NCBI RefSeq assembly: GCF_013372225.1
Contig: NZ_CP053832.1
Span: 930,001 to 994,000 of the forward strand
From: Campylobacter ureolyticus
GTDB taxonomy: Bacteria > Campylobacterota > Campylobacteria > Campylobacterales > Campylobacteraceae
Length of the DNA stretch: 64,000 nucleotides
Direction of reading: 5' to 3'
A model generated the notes under the pieces. It had not been told where the DNA came from and did no database searches. It was given only the letters and a program-made list of their open reading frames with translations. Below, one piece after another: positions 28,300 through 39,340 of the stretch. Made by a program: the position numbers and the translations under genes. Every line of letters starts with the position of its first letter. Positions within the stretch are counted from its first letter, which is position 1.

Positions 28300-29461
28300 A
28301 AATATCCTTTAAATAGACAACTTCAACACCTTTTAAAATATCACCACTATTTTTTAAAACCTTTAAAGTCTGTTTTTTGGGATGACCTATGGCTATTGCA
28401 AAGCCTCTTTTTTTAGCTATTTGGACAGCTTTTTTAAGCTCATTTTCAATATCTTTTAAATTTTGAGTATTGTCTAAAAACACATCTCTAAAAATATATT
28501 TTTGATTTTTTGATTTTAGCACCTCTTCTACTTTTGAGTTAGATATAGTTTTTGAATCAATAAAAATAAAACCATATTTATCAAGCGCATTTAATAGCTT
28601 TATAACGGCCTTTTTATTTGAAGTAAATTTGCTTCCTGTGTGGTTGTTTATAAATTTTGCATTTGGAAAATCTTTTCTAATTTTATAAATTTCTTTTGAA
28701 ATTTCTTCAAAACTATCATTTGTCTTTAAGGTTTTAATAGAATTTGAGTTGTAATTTAGTGCTTCAAGCGGCAAGTGAATCATATAAAATTCTAAATTTT
28801 TAGCTATTTTTGGCGTATTTGGAAAATCACTACTTGCCGGCATTAAAGATGGAGTTAATTTTAAATTAATCTTTTTTATCTCATTAATATGCTCGTATGA
28901 TGCAACATCATCAATTATAATAACTAATTTTGGAGTTTTATCTCTAAATTCTCCAATTTGTGTATAATTATGCGTAAAATATTGTGTATTTTGGCTATTT
29001 TCTTTACTTGTTTTAATATTTTTAAAGCTTTCATCTGAGTTAATTTTTGAAATTTTAGTTAAACTATAGTCTAATTTTAAATCAGAGTTTATAGATATGT
29101 CTTCTTTATTTTTATTAATTGATGCAACTACCTCTTGGTAATTGTTTTTTTCTTTTAAATTTTCGCTTTTATTTTCTAAATTAGATCTGTTTTTTTGCAA
29201 ATTTAATTTTTTTGCGTTATCGCTTTCTTTGATTTCCAAGTTTGCTAAATTTGTAAGTTCGCTTTTTTTATTAACGCTATCTTTAAAAACAAAATCAAGC
29301 CCTTTATATGTGAAAAAACCAGCACAAAAACACATTATTAAGAGTATAAAAAGTCCTAAGAAAGGGCGATTTGAATTATTTTTCGTTTTGGAAGATTTTT
29401 TATTACTTCCAAAACGTTTTTTACTACCTTGCCCTATTTTTTTATTGCTATTTTTTTTCAA
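28286..29461 (-). CDS. YibQ-like divergent polysaccharide deacetylase, membrane anchored
   Basis: A 391-residue protein with a basic Lys/Ser/Asn-rich cytoplasmic tail, one membrane helix (about 31-52, FLGLFILLIMCFCAGFF), a low-complexity linker (to about 160) and a catalytic-fold domain from PKLVIIIDDVASYEH. IHLPLEA, NNHTGSKFTS and AIAIGHP are motifs of the divergent polysaccharide deacetylase family (DUF610). Periplasmic. Substrate unknown. It lies between ilvC (15 bases) and dprA (overlap). Confidence 0.83.
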   Translation of the reverse strand: MKKNSNKKIGQGSKKRFGSNKKSSKTKNNSNRPFLGLFILLIMCFCAGFFTYKGLDFVFKDSVNKKSELTNLANLEIKESDNAKKLNLQKNRSNLENKSENLKEKNNYQEVVASINKNKEDISINSDLKLDYSLTKISKINSDESFKNIKTSKENSQNTQYFTHNYTQIGEFRDKTPKLVIIIDDVASYEHINEIKKINLKLTPSLMPASSDFPNTPKIAKNLEFYMIHLPLEALNYNSNSIKTLKTNDSFEEISKEIYKIRKDFPNAKFINNHTGSKFTSNKKAVIKLLNALDKYGFIFIDSKTISNSKVEEVLKSKNQKYIFRDVFLDNTQNLKDIENELKKAVQIAKKRGFAIAIGHPKKQTLKVLKNSGDILKGVEVVYLKDIYERY

Positions 29462-29476
29462 ATTTTAAACTATTTT

Positions 29477-30520
<1,044 letters not shown>

Positions 30521-30527
30521 TTAGGGT

Positions 30528-30533
30528 ATTATA
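30528..30533 (-). promoter_or_regulatory. -10 box of ilvC
   Basis: On the minus strand TATAAT is preceded by TTTTTAG, the T-rich form typical of Campylobacter sigma-70 promoters, 29 bases before the ilvC ATG. Confidence 0.6.
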
Positions 30534-30590
30534 CTAAAAATGAACCTAAAAAGTTCTGAAGAGATAAAAATTTATTAAAAAGGCGTGATT

Positions 30591-32519
30591 TTGAAACTAT
30601 TTTTAGAACAACTTTTAAAAGGAATTCCAAAAAATGAGTTAAACTCAAAGCAAACTGAGTTAATTAGAAATTTTAAAATGCTAAATGCTGTAAATTTATA
30701 CAAAGATCACTACTTTTTAAATGATGGATTTATTTGTGGAAAGCTTGATATTTCGCTAAAAGGAACTGGTTTTATAAAAGTTTTTGATAAGAAATTTATA
30801 AAAGATATTTTAGTTGAAAATAAAGATATTCAAGGTGCAAAGCAAGGAGATATAGTTTTAGCAAAACTTAAAAAATCTAAAAAATCAAGACAAAAAGCTA
30901 AAATTTTAATGATGATAGAACCAGCCTTTGCAACAAGCGTGGTCTATACTAAAAAAATCGGCAAAGAAATTTTAGGTGTAAATATAAAAAGCGGGCTTAC
31001 TTCAAAGCTAAAAGCAACTCAAAAATCCCTTAAAACTTTGCCTCTTGGAACACTTTTAAAGATAGATAATAAAACCGATGAAATTGTAGAGGTTTTGGGA
31101 AGTATAGATGATGTTTGGGTTGATGAAAAAATCTCACTTGCCCTATATGATAAAAACGATACTTTTTCAAGTACTTGCGAAAATGAAGCAAAAAGTTATG
31201 GTGATTTAGTGGATAAATCGATGTATCCAAATAGAGTTGATTTGACAAATTTAAACTTTTGTACGATTGATCCAATTGATGCAAAAGACTTTGATGATGC
31301 TGTTTATTTTGATAGTAAAAATAGAACTTTATATGTAGCAATAGCTGATGTAAGCGAGTATGTAGCATCCTACTCAGCCATTGATAAAGAGGCTAAATTT
31401 AGAGGATTTTCTATCTATTTTCCACATAAAAGTGTGCCAATGTTGCCAAGAAATTTAAGTGAAAATATCTGCTCTTTAAAACCAAATTTAGATCGTCTTT
31501 CATTTTGCTTTAAAATAACTTTGGATGAAAATTTTAGTGCTATAAAAGAAGAACTTTTTAAGGCTATAATTAACTCAAAAGTAAGATTTAACTACGATGA
31601 AGTTGATGAAATTTTAAAAACAAAAAAATATGAAAATAAAGATATCTTAAATATGCTTTTAAATTTGCATAAAACAACTTTAAATTTAAGAAAAATAAGG
31701 CTAAAAAAAGGGTTTGATTTTAACACAAAAGAACTTAGAATAACACTTGATGAAGATGGAAATTTAAAATCAACTAGATTTGAAACATCAACTCCAAGCC
31801 ATGATTTAATAGAAGATTGCATGTTATTAGCAAATCAAGCTGCTGCCAAAAGAATAGAAAAAGGAATTTTTAGAAATCACGCAGCAATAGATAATAAAAA
31901 AATAGAATTTTTACTAATGGATTTAGCAAGCATTGGAATTGATGCAAAATTTGATAAAAACATAGTAAAGATGGTTTCAAATATACAAAATATAGCTGAT
32001 GAGATGAAAATACGAGAAGAAGTTGATAAACTTATCATTAAAGCTCAAAAAAAAGCCGAATACGCCCCACTTCCAGAAGGGCATTTTGGTCTTGGTTTTG
32101 ATGATTATACCCATTTTACAAGTCCAATTAGGCGTTATAGTGATCTTATTTTACACAGACTTTTAAAAGCTGATTTAGAAAATGATGAAAAATTAATTAA
32201 TTATTTGCTTTTAAATATTGATGAAACCTGCATTAGCTTGAATAAACTTGAAAGAGAAGCCGATAAAGTTGCGTATGATTTTATAGATCGCAAATTTGCG
32301 AGATGGGCAGTAGAAAATATCGGGCAAAATTTTATTTGCTATGTAGATGAAAACACAAACATAACAACCGCAAGACTTGATGATAAGCTAAAAGGAGCTA
32401 GGATTTTTATCACAAATTATACTTGTGATGTCCTTACAAAAGTACTTGTTAAAATCACCGATGCTGATATAATATCTGCTAAAATTTATGGAAGAGTGGT
32501 AAAAAAACTAGATGTATAA
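30591..32519 (+). CDS. rnr: Ribonuclease R (RNB-family exoribonuclease)
   Basis: A 3'-5' exoribonuclease. N-terminal cold-shock-like domains are followed by the RNB catalytic core, IDPIDAKDFDDAVYF (Mg-binding aspartates), and HFTSPIRRYSDLILHR. At 642 residues it is shorter than E. coli RNase R; the C-terminal S1 domain is degenerate or reduced. I chose TTG 30591, seven bases after AAAAAGG; GTG 30585 abuts the site. Its stop overlaps the holA start by 8 bases. Confidence 0.92.
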   Translation: MKLFLEQLLKGIPKNELNSKQTELIRNFKMLNAVNLYKDHYFLNDGFICGKLDISLKGTGFIKVFDKKFIKDILVENKDIQGAKQGDIVLAKLKKSKKSRQKAKILMMIEPAFATSVVYTKKIGKEILGVNIKSGLTSKLKATQKSLKTLPLGTLLKIDNKTDEIVEVLGSIDDVWVDEKISLALYDKNDTFSSTCENEAKSYGDLVDKSMYPNRVDLTNLNFCTIDPIDAKDFDDAVYFDSKNRTLYVAIADVSEYVASYSAIDKEAKFRGFSIYFPHKSVPMLPRNLSENICSLKPNLDRLSFCFKITLDENFSAIKEELFKAIINSKVRFNYDEVDEILKTKKYENKDILNMLLNLHKTTLNLRKIRLKKGFDFNTKELRITLDEDGNLKSTRFETSTPSHDLIEDCMLLANQAAAKRIEKGIFRNHAAIDNKKIEFLLMDLASIGIDAKFDKNIVKMVSNIQNIADEMKIREEVDKLIIKAQKKAEYAPLPEGHFGLGFDDYTHFTSPIRRYSDLILHRLLKADLENDEKLINYLLLNIDETCISLNKLEREADKVAYDFIDRKFARWAVENIGQNFICYVDENTNITTARLDDKLKGARIFITNYTCDVLTKVLVKITDADIISAKIYGRVVKKLDV

Positions 32520-33492
32520 AAGAGAATTTGATAGTTTAATAGCTTCAAAAAAAGCTCCAAATTTCTTTTTAATCAGAGGAAATGACGAGTTTTTAAATGC
32601 ATTTTGCGCCAAACAGCTAATAAATTTATGGAATAGTGAAAATGTTTTAGAGCAGTACTTTGAAGAGTATAATTTTAACGAGGCCATGAGTTTTTTAGAG
32701 CCATCACTGTTTAGTGATAAAAATATTATATACATTAAAAATGACAAAACCACATCAACAAAAGAGATAAAAGAAATTATTGAAAAATGTAAAAAAGATG
32801 AAAATAACTATGTTTTATATGAGATTTACGAATGCGGTAACAGATTAAATAATGATTTTTTAAAAGCTTTTGGAACAAATTTTTTAAGAGTTTTTAAACC
32901 AAATTCCCAAAACGAAGCTTTACAAATTTTAACTCAAATTTCTCAAATTTTAAAACTTTTCCCAAACAGCATAGCGTTACTTGAAATTTACAAAATACAC
33001 AATGAAAATTTAAGCCTTTGTGTAGCTGAACTTAAAAAATTTAAAAGTTTAAATTTAGAGCTAAATTTAGAAAACGTAAAAGAAAATGTTTTTGGTCTAA
33101 GTGAAGTTAGTTTTGAAGATCTTTTTGAAAAAATTATAAATTTAAAAGATTTTAGAGATGATTTTTTTATCTACACGCAAAGTGGATCTTACAATGAAAG
33201 TGAACTTATAGGCTATTTTTACTCATCAATTTTTAGGATTTTTAGCATACATACTTTTATAAAAATAAATGGAAAAATTGATTTTAAAGAAGTTTTAGGA
33301 TATTTGCCACCAATGCAAATTCAAAACAACCTAAAAACCTTAGCACTTCAATTTAGCACTGAAAAATTTAAAGAAATGTTTATTTCCCTAAATAAGACAG
33401 AATATAGCCTAAAAACAAAGACAAATATTAATAAAACTTATCTTCTTTTATCTGGACTTTTGGAATTTCAAAGAATATTGTCTAAAAAATAA
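32512..33492 (+). CDS. holA: DNA polymerase III delta subunit
   Basis: HolA opens the sliding clamp in the clamp loader. MYKREFDSLIASKKAPNFFLIRGND-type N-terminus (part cited: APNFFLIRGNDEFLN), a degenerate AAA fold and an all-helical C-terminal collar domain (YSLKTKTNINKTYLLLSG) match the family. 326 residues is normal. It overlaps rnr and precedes rpsF by 104 bases. Confidence 0.9.
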   Translation: MYKREFDSLIASKKAPNFFLIRGNDEFLNAFCAKQLINLWNSENVLEQYFEEYNFNEAMSFLEPSLFSDKNIIYIKNDKTTSTKEIKEIIEKCKKDENNYVLYEIYECGNRLNNDFLKAFGTNFLRVFKPNSQNEALQILTQISQILKLFPNSIALLEIYKIHNENLSLCVAELKKFKSLNLELNLENVKENVFGLSEVSFEDLFEKIINLKDFRDDFFIYTQSGSYNESELIGYFYSSIFRIFSIHTFIKINGKIDFKEVLGYLPPMQIQNNLKTLALQFSTEKFKEMFISLNKTEYSLKTKTNINKTYLLLSGLLEFQRILSKK

Positions 33493-33545
33493 TGAAACTT
33501 TAAGCAAATAATTAGTAAAATCGTAAGTTGCTTAGTGCAATCCTT

Positions 33546-33574
33546 GCTTGTAGCCTTTAAAAGTGTCTATAAGC
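33546..33574 (+). promoter_or_regulatory. Hairpin in the rpsF leader
   Basis: GCTTGTAG (33546-33553) pairs with CTATAAGC (33567-33574) with one G-U, around a 13-base loop, 22 bases before the rpsF ATG. S6:S18 complexes regulate rpsF leaders in many bacteria, but I did not find the typical CCG element, so this is only a candidate. Confidence 0.35.
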
Positions 33575-33596
33575 TATAAAACCATAAGGAGAATTT

Positions 33597-34022
33597 ATGA
33601 AACATTACGAGGTTTTATTCATCTTAAAGCCAACGCTTACAGAAGATGAGATAAAAGAAAGAGTTGATTTTGTTAAAGAAATCATTACAAAAAATGGTGG
33701 CGAAGTTGCTTCTGTTATCGAAATGGGTGCTAGAAAACTAGCTTATACAATCGATAAATACGAAAGAGGAGTTTATTTTGTTATATACTTCACAGCTCCA
33801 ACATCACTAATCGAAGAACTTGTTAGAAATTTAAGATACAATGAAGATGTTATTAGATTTTTAACTGTTAAATATGAGAATAAAAAAGAAATTGCTGCAT
33901 GGGAAAAATTAAGCAAAGGTATTAAATTTTCACCTGCAAAAACTCAAAGAAAACCAAGAAAACCAAGAGTTGAAGAAAATATAGAAGCCTCACAAAAAGA
34001 AGAGGAAGAAGTACAAGAGTAA
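33597..34022 (+). CDS. rpsF: 30S ribosomal protein S6
   Basis: S6 pairs with S18 on the 30S platform. [19 protein letters not shown] and [22 protein letters not shown] are standard. 141 residues includes an acidic C-terminal tail ([16 protein letters not shown]), a common extension. AAGGAG precedes the ATG. First gene of the conserved rpsF-ssb-rpsR operon. Confidence 0.97.
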   Translation: MKHYEVLFILKPTLTEDEIKERVDFVKEIITKNGGEVASVIEMGARKLAYTIDKYERGVYFVIYFTAPTSLIEELVRNLRYNEDVIRFLTVKYENKKEIAAWEKLSKGIKFSPAKTQRKPRKPRVEENIEASQKEEEEVQE

Positions 34023-34033
34023 AAGGATAGATT

Positions 34034-34612
34034 ATGTTTAATAAAGTAATATTAGTAGGCAACCTTACAAGAGATATCGAATTAAGATATATAAACACAG
34101 GTTCAGCATTAGGTAGAACAGGCATAGCCGTAAATAGAAAATATACTGTAAATGGTGAAAAAAAAGAAGAAGTTTGCTTTATAGATATTACTTTTTGGGG
34201 GAAACTTGCTGAGATAGCAAACCAATATCTTAGGAAAGGTAGTCAAGTTTTAGTCGAGGGAAGACTTATGTTTGAAACTTGGCAAGATCAAAATGGTCAA
34301 AACAGAAGCAGACATAGCATAACGGTTGAAAATATGCAAATGCTTGGTGGAGGATCAAACCAAAATAGTTCTCACCAACAAAATAGTGGATATGGTCAAA
34401 ATAACTATCAACAAAATAGTGGTGGTTATGGACAAAACAACTATCAGCAAAATTTCAAACCAAACAATAATCCTTACCAAAAACAACAATCACCTCAAAA
34501 CAAAAATTTTCAACAAGATCAAAATAATTTTAATGATGATGGTTATGAAAATATACCAGATGTTAATATTGATGATATGGGGATGGATGGCGACGATGAG
34601 TTGCCGTTTTAA
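34034..34612 (+). CDS. ssb: Single-stranded DNA-binding protein
   Basis: SSB coats single-stranded DNA in replication, repair and recombination. An OB fold (about 1-110; MFNKVILVGNLTRDIELR) precedes a Gln/Asn/Gly-rich linker containing repeated GYGQNNYQQN, and ends in the acidic tip DDELPF that recruits partners. 192 residues. The linker repeats are encoded by near-identical DNA, a place for length change. Confidence 0.96.
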   Translation: MFNKVILVGNLTRDIELRYINTGSALGRTGIAVNRKYTVNGEKKEEVCFIDITFWGKLAEIANQYLRKGSQVLVEGRLMFETWQDQNGQNRSRHSITVENMQMLGGGSNQNSSHQQNSGYGQNNYQQNSGGYGQNNYQQNFKPNNNPYQKQQSPQNKNFQQDQNNFNDDGYENIPDVNIDDMGMDGDDELPF

Positions 34613-34637
34613 AATATAATTAATAAAGGAAAAAAAT

Positions 34638-34898
34638 ATGGCAGAAAAAAGAAAATATGCAAGAAAATATTGCAGATATACAGAAGCAAAAATTGAGTTT
34701 GTAGACTATAAAGATACACAACTTTTAAAATATTGTCTATCAGAAAGATTTAAAATTATGCCAAGAAGGCTAACAGGAACATCAAAAAGATATCAAGAAA
34801 TGGTTGAAAAAGCTATAAAAAGAGCAAGACATGCAGCACTTATCCCTTATATAGTTGATAGAGAAAATGTTGCTGTAAATCCATTCGAAATTTTATAA
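34638..34898 (+). CDS. rpsR: 30S ribosomal protein S18
   Basis: [42 protein letters not shown] and [19 protein letters not shown]-type sequence identify S18 (short parts cited: [21 protein letters not shown]). 86 residues, with AAAGGA before the ATG. Last gene of rpsF-ssb-rpsR, with a strong terminator. Confidence 0.96.
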   Translation: MAEKRKYARKYCRYTEAKIEFVDYKDTQLLKYCLSERFKIMPRRLTGTSKRYQEMVEKAIKRARHAALIPYIVDRENVAVNPFEIL

Positions 34899-34906
34899 TT
34901 TCACTT

Positions 34907-34936
34907 AAATTTTCCGGTTTTGAGCCGGAAAATTTT
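34907..34936 (+). terminator. Terminator of the rpsF-ssb-rpsR operon
   Basis: The perfect 11-bp stem AAATTTTCCGG / CCGGAAAATTT (34907-34917, 34925-34935) with a 7-base loop, right after rpsR. Confidence 0.92.
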
Positions 34937-34959
34937 ATCTTTTATTCTATCTCATATTT

Positions 34960-35556
34960 ATGTTTTTTTATTCTCTGTATTCTAAATTTAAATACTGGTG
35001 GATAAATAACTATATCTATCTTATATTTTATTATAGACCTATGTTTGGCAAATCAAGTATTTTTAAAATTTTATTGTATTTCACTACCACAATGATTACA
35101 ATTCTTTCAATTTCTTTTATAGTTGTTTCTATGGAAGCAATTTTAATGTATAACCCAAAACCAATTGAAAAACTAAATAAAAAAACTGGAATAATACAAG
35201 ATTATCATTTTAATCTAAAAAATAGTAGAGGCTATTTGTATCTTAAAACTTTTGATAATAATCTAATAAAATTTACTATTAGAACTGATGATAAAAAAAT
35301 ATATGAAAAACTTAAATCTAAAAAAATAATAGTTTATAGTAGCAATAACGTTTTTATCAATTATATTCAACAAATTGAAGATGAAAATAAAACTATTTAT
35401 AAAAAATATGATTATGAAGCTGAACTAAATTCCATCGATGTAGATATAAAAATTATAAAAACAGCTATTTTTTTCATAATTATTTCAGTGATTTTAATAT
35501 TTATCACAAATTTAAAAGGTCCAAAGCCAAAAAATTTTAAAAAATATTTGCATTAA
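34960..35556 (+). CDS. Membrane protein of unknown function
   Basis: A 198-residue protein with two hydrophobic helices (about 35-60 and 168-188) enclosing a roughly 100-residue beta-rich, probably periplasmic domain (GIIQDYHFNLKNSRGYLYLKTF, cut here for length at KNSRGYLYLKTF). The start is uncertain: neither ATG 34960 nor ATG 35041 has a clear ribosome site. It shares topology type, not evident sequence, with the 26496-26999 protein. No family recognised. Confidence 0.5.
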   Translation: MFFYSLYSKFKYWWINNYIYLIFYYRPMFGKSSIFKILLYFTTTMITILSISFIVVSMEAILMYNPKPIEKLNKKTGIIQDYHFNLKNSRGYLYLKTFDNNLIKFTIRTDDKKIYEKLKSKKIIVYSSNNVFINYIQQIEDENKTIYKKYDYEAELNSIDVDIKIIKTAIFFIIISVILIFITNLKGPKPKNFKKYLH

Positions 35557-35557
35557 T

Positions 35558-35594
35558 AAAATAGCAAAATTAAGTATCTAAATTTCGCTATTTT
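35558..35594. terminator. Bidirectional terminator between the membrane protein and dnaB
   Basis: AAAATAGC (35558-35565) pairs with GCTATTTT (35587-35594), and the stem continues past one mismatch. A-rich and T-rich flanks fit termination of both converging genes. Confidence 0.7.
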
Positions 35595-35606
35595 AAATTT
35601 CTAAAA

Positions 35607-37034
35607 TCACTCAGATATTTTAAACTCGGTTTCACTAATTGGACTTGTACTTGCGTCAATAAATCTTGTATAATTTTGTTGAAAAGCAACTTCCACAGTT
35701 CCTAAAGCACCGTTTCTATTTTTTCCTACTATTATCTCAGCTTTTTCCTCATTCACATTTTTTACAAATTTTGGCTCATAGTCTTCTATAGCTTTTCCAC
35801 TATTTAACCAGTTTTCTTTTCTTTCATCTTCTTCTATTTGCGCATAGTGATCGCCCCTATAAACAAACAAAATAATATCGGCATCTTGCTCTATGGATCC
35901 ACTTTCTCTCAAATCACTTAGCATTGGTCGTTTATTTGCCCTACTTTCTAAACCTCTATTAAGTTGTGAAAGTGCAATAACTGGTAGTTTAAGTTCCCTT
36001 GCAAGAAGTTTTAATCCTCTTGAAATTTCTGCAATTTGTAAATGTCTTTCAGTAAAACTACTACTACTCATCATTAAGCCGATATAGTCAATAACACACA
36101 AACTTATCTCTTCATGTTTTGATTTTAATTTTCTAAGTTGGGTTCGTATTTGGTGGATATTTACATATGAGTTATCGTAAACAAAAAGCTTTTTACTCAT
36201 CATATAATCACACGCATCACCAAAACGACTAAGCTCATCATCATCCATTTTTCCAGTTAATATGTTTGATAAAGGAACTGAAGTTTTTGCACTTATCATT
36301 CTCATCATCAAATGACTTGCTGGCATTTCTAAAGAGAAAAATACAACTCCTTTATCAATATCAAGAGTATGCTGTATAACATTTAGTGCAAAAGCTGTTT
36401 TTCCCATACCAGGACGAGCAGCAATAATGATAAGCTCTCCTTCTTTAAAGCCTTTTGTATATTCATTTAGATACCTAAAGCCGGTATCAAGTCCGACAAT
36501 TTCTTTGCCTTCGTTTTCTTTTTGCTTTTTTATTTCTTCTAAGAGCTCATTAACTATTTGTGTAGATTCTTTTATTTCAGCACCACTTGTATTTTCAACT
36601 AAAGCGTATAATTTAGAGCTTATCTCATCAACCATATCTTTTGAGTTGCTATCTTCGTTTACTTTTTGGGGTATTTTGTGAGCAATTTTAACCAATGCTC
36701 TTTTTATGCTTTTTTCTTTTAATTCTTTTGCATATTTTACTATATCAATAATGGAATTTGTTGCTAAAATTTCATTATAAATTTGTTCATTATATTTATT
36801 TTCAAGCCTTTTTTTAATAAACGCACTATCTATTGGCTCGTCATTATTAATACAATCTAAAATAGCTTTAAAAACATCCCCATGTTGTTTTTGATAAAAA
36901 TCACCCTCATTTATTATTCCATAAATTTCACTAAGACCATCTTCGTTGTATAAAATAGAACTTAAAATCGCTCTTTCCATATCCAAATCATACAAATTTG
37001 AAGGTATTAAAGCTTCAATATTTTTATTCGCCAC
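35607..37034 (-). CDS. dnaB: Replicative DNA helicase DnaB
   Basis: The hexameric 5'-3' helicase of the replication fork. An N-terminal helical domain ([17 protein letters not shown]) precedes the RecA-like motor with Walker [40 protein letters not shown] and [19 protein letters not shown]. 475 residues, normal, no intein. Its start overlaps ispG by 11 bases. Confidence 0.97.
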   Translation of the reverse strand: MANKNIEALIPSNLYDLDMERAILSSILYNEDGLSEIYGIINEGDFYQKQHGDVFKAILDCINNDEPIDSAFIKKRLENKYNEQIYNEILATNSIIDIVKYAKELKEKSIKRALVKIAHKIPQKVNEDSNSKDMVDEISSKLYALVENTSGAEIKESTQIVNELLEEIKKQKENEGKEIVGLDTGFRYLNEYTKGFKEGELIIIAARPGMGKTAFALNVIQHTLDIDKGVVFFSLEMPASHLMMRMISAKTSVPLSNILTGKMDDDELSRFGDACDYMMSKKLFVYDNSYVNIHQIRTQLRKLKSKHEEISLCVIDYIGLMMSSSSFTERHLQIAEISRGLKLLARELKLPVIALSQLNRGLESRANKRPMLSDLRESGSIEQDADIILFVYRGDHYAQIEEDERKENWLNSGKAIEDYEPKFVKNVNEEKAEIIVGKNRNGALGTVEVAFQQNYTRFIDASTSPISETEFKISE

Positions 37035-38106
37035 GTTTTTTTACCTCGTCTTCAACTTCTTCTAAAAATTTCTCAACTAGCCTATCCTCTTTTAGTTTTG
37101 CTACAACTTCACCTCTTCTCATAACTAAGCCCTGCCCTTTACCAAAAGCTATTGCCACATCAGCACCTTTTGCTTCACCAATAGCATTTACAACACATCC
37201 CATAACTGATATATTTAAAGGTGTTTTTATATGCTTTGTTTTTTCTTCTACTATTTTTACAGCTTTTACTAAATCACTTTGAAGCCTGCCACAAGTTGGG
37301 CAACTTATGATATTTACTCCACTTCTTTGAACACCTGAGTCTTGAAGTATGGCTTTTGCAACCTTAATCTCTTCTTCAAGCTCTCCTGTAATACTAACTC
37401 TTAAAGTATCGCCAATACCCTCAAGCAAAAGCCCTCCAAGTGCAATAGCGCTTTTTATAGTTGCATGAAAAGTAGTTCCTGCTTCTGTAACACCTAGATG
37501 AAACGGATAATCGCACTTATTTCTAAGCTTTCTATAAGCTTGCATTGTATTAAAAACATCACTACTTTTTAAAGAAATCGCAATATCTCTAAAATCAAAA
37601 TCTTCTAAAAGCTTAAAGTTATGCTCAGCCGAAGCTATCATCCCCTCAACTGTTCTTCCATATTTTTTTTCAAACTCTTCTTCTAGGCTTCCTGAATTTA
37701 CACCTATTCTAATTGGCAAATTCCTTTGTTTACACGCATCAACTACGGCTTTTATGCGTTCCTTACCTCCGATATTTCCAGGATTTATCCTTATAGCATC
37801 AACAAATGGCGCAACTCTTAAAGCGTGTTTATAGTTAAAGTGAATATCAGCAATGACTGGAAGCGGACTTTTTTCTTTAATTTCTTGTAAAGCAGTTGCA
37901 TCTTCAACACTTAAAACAGCACATCTTACGATATCACATCCAGCAAAATAAAGTCTATTAATTTGCTCGAGTGTAGCTTTTACATTATGTGTTTTTGAAA
38001 ATGTCATAGACTGAACGCTAATCTTAGCATCGCCTCCAACTGCTACATTTCCAACATATAATTTTTTAGTTTTATATCTTTTATAAAATTCACTATTTTC
38101 TAACAT
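37024..38106 (-). CDS. ispG: HMB-PP synthase IspG (GcpE)
   Basis: IspG reduces MEcPP to HMB-PP in the non-mevalonate isoprenoid pathway, with a [4Fe-4S] cluster. [37 protein letters not shown] and the cluster cysteines in SCPTCGRLQ and [15 protein letters not shown] are intact. 360 residues, the usual bacterial form without the plant insertion. Confidence 0.97.
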   Translation of the reverse strand: MLENSEFYKRYKTKKLYVGNVAVGGDAKISVQSMTFSKTHNVKATLEQINRLYFAGCDIVRCAVLSVEDATALQEIKEKSPLPVIADIHFNYKHALRVAPFVDAIRINPGNIGGKERIKAVVDACKQRNLPIRIGVNSGSLEEEFEKKYGRTVEGMIASAEHNFKLLEDFDFRDIAISLKSSDVFNTMQAYRKLRNKCDYPFHLGVTEAGTTFHATIKSAIALGGLLLEGIGDTLRVSITGELEEEIKVAKAILQDSGVQRSGVNIISCPTCGRLQSDLVKAVKIVEEKTKHIKTPLNISVMGCVVNAIGEAKGADVAIAFGKGQGLVMRRGEVVAKLKEDRLVEKFLEEVEDEVKKRGE

Positions 38107-38266
38107 AAATTTCCTTATGAGTTTAAAAATGTATTTTACTATAAAAGTGTTTAAAGGTTTATTTATTAAAAATTTTTGAATTATTTTTTATGATAAAAAA
38201 CTAAATTTACAAAAAATTATATAAAATTTTATATAATAATATAATTAAAAATTTTAAAGGTTAAGC

Positions 38267-38521
38267 GTGATAAAAAAAATTATAATTATGTTTTTTTGCT
38301 GTTTTTTAACCCAAATTTTTGCCAATGAAAAATGTGACAAAACAGATGATATTGTAAATTTAAATGAACTCTTTGGAAAAACTTGCTCTATAGAAAATTC
38401 AAACAAAAAAAGTATGGAAATAAGTAATAAAAAAGATGCAAATATCGCTAAAAAGAGCGAAAAACTCGCTCAAAATGAAGGAAATTTTAGTAAAACTGAT
38501 AAAAGTGATTTATTGGATTAA
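38267..38521 (+). CDS. Small secreted protein, unknown function
   Basis: An 84-residue product with a GTG start (AAAGG seven bases upstream) and a signal peptide, KKIIIMFFCCFLTQIFA, cleaved before NEKCDK. The mature part is short, Lys/Asn/Ser-rich with two cysteines (ANEKCDK and GKTCSIEN). Its 3' end overlaps the 3' end of thiD by 35 bases in convergent orientation. No family recognised; the signal peptide and ribosome site make it likely real. Confidence 0.55.
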   Translation: MIKKIIIMFFCCFLTQIFANEKCDKTDDIVNLNELFGKTCSIENSNKKSMEISNKKDANIAKKSEKLAQNEGNFSKTDKSDLLD

Positions 38522-39272
38522 AACCTTTTCCTATTTTAAATGATTTTTCTATCGCATCAAATACATAATTTTTAGCACAAATTACTGAATTTTTAAGATC
38601 TTTGCCGTTGGCTAAATTTGAAGCAATAGCACTTGATAGAGAACAACCTGAACCGTGAGTATCATCAGTTTTAATTCTTTTTGTATTAAGTGGCAAAATC
38701 TCTTTTCCATCATAAAAAACATCAAGTGATTTACCATCATAATCACCAAATTTTAAATAAACACTTTTGCTTCCAAAATCAAGCAATTTTTTAGCTGAAT
38801 TTAGTGCATCTTCATAAGTTTTAATTTCGTTTTTAAGTATAACTTGTGCTTCAAATTTATTAGGTGTTATGATAGTTGCAAGTGGAAAAAGCTCTTTTAC
38901 AATGTACTCTTTTGCCTCTCCTTCGAGCCAAATATCACCATTTTTACACGCCATAACAGGATCAAGCACAACAGGAGGTAGATTTTTTATCTCACGCAAA
39001 GTTTTAGCAACCTCTTTTATAATTTCCACACTTGGTACAACGCCTATTTTTATAGCACTAACTTCTATATCATCAAAAATTGCTTTTATGCCATCACTTA
39101 TCATTTTTGGACTTATTAACTCCATTCCAAAAATACCTTTTGTGTTTTGTGCCGTTGTAGAAGTAGCAACTCCCATGGCATAAACTTCGTGAGCTATAAA
39201 TACTTTTAAATCAGCTATTAATCCAGCTCCACCGCTTGGATCAATCCCTGCTATACTTAAAACATTTTTCAT
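38487..39272 (-). CDS. thiD: Hydroxymethylpyrimidine (phosphate) kinase ThiD
   Basis: ThiD phosphorylates HMP and HMP-P for thiamine synthesis. A ribokinase fold with VLSIAGIDPSGGAGLIADLK, VLDPVMACKNGD, ITPNKFEA and KTDDTHGSGCSLSSAIA (anion hole and catalytic Asp). 261 residues, normal. The HGSGC signature has cysteine rather than the more common cysteine/threonine variants, as in bacterial ThiD. Confidence 0.94.
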   Translation of the reverse strand: MKNVLSIAGIDPSGGAGLIADLKVFIAHEVYAMGVATSTTAQNTKGIFGMELISPKMISDGIKAIFDDIEVSAIKIGVVPSVEIIKEVAKTLREIKNLPPVVLDPVMACKNGDIWLEGEAKEYIVKELFPLATIITPNKFEAQVILKNEIKTYEDALNSAKKLLDFGSKSVYLKFGDYDGKSLDVFYDGKEILPLNTKRIKTDDTHGSGCSLSSAIASNLANGKDLKNSVICAKNYVFDAIEKSFKIGKGFNPINHFYQFY

Positions 39273-39305
39273 AAAATTTTCCTTTTTTATATAAAATTAG
39301 GCATA

Positions 39306-39311
39306 ATTATA
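39306..39311 (-). promoter_or_regulatory. -10 box of thiD
   Basis: TATAAT on the minus strand (CTTGATATAATTATG context), 34 bases before the thiD ATG. No clear -35 element is visible. The box is also near the first of the 11-bp repeats of the regulator at 39489. Confidence 0.5.
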
Positions 39312-39340
39312 TCAAGTTATTTAAAATTACTGACAATGTT

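Noticed and set aside
33493-33596. Possible tRNA between holA and rpsF
   Set aside because: One hairpin is present but no cloverleaf, T-loop or acceptor pairing could be assembled.
34326-34619. 97-codon frame inside ssb
   Set aside because: A shadow of the Gln/Asn-rich ssb linker in another frame; the product is low complexity and ssb is certain.
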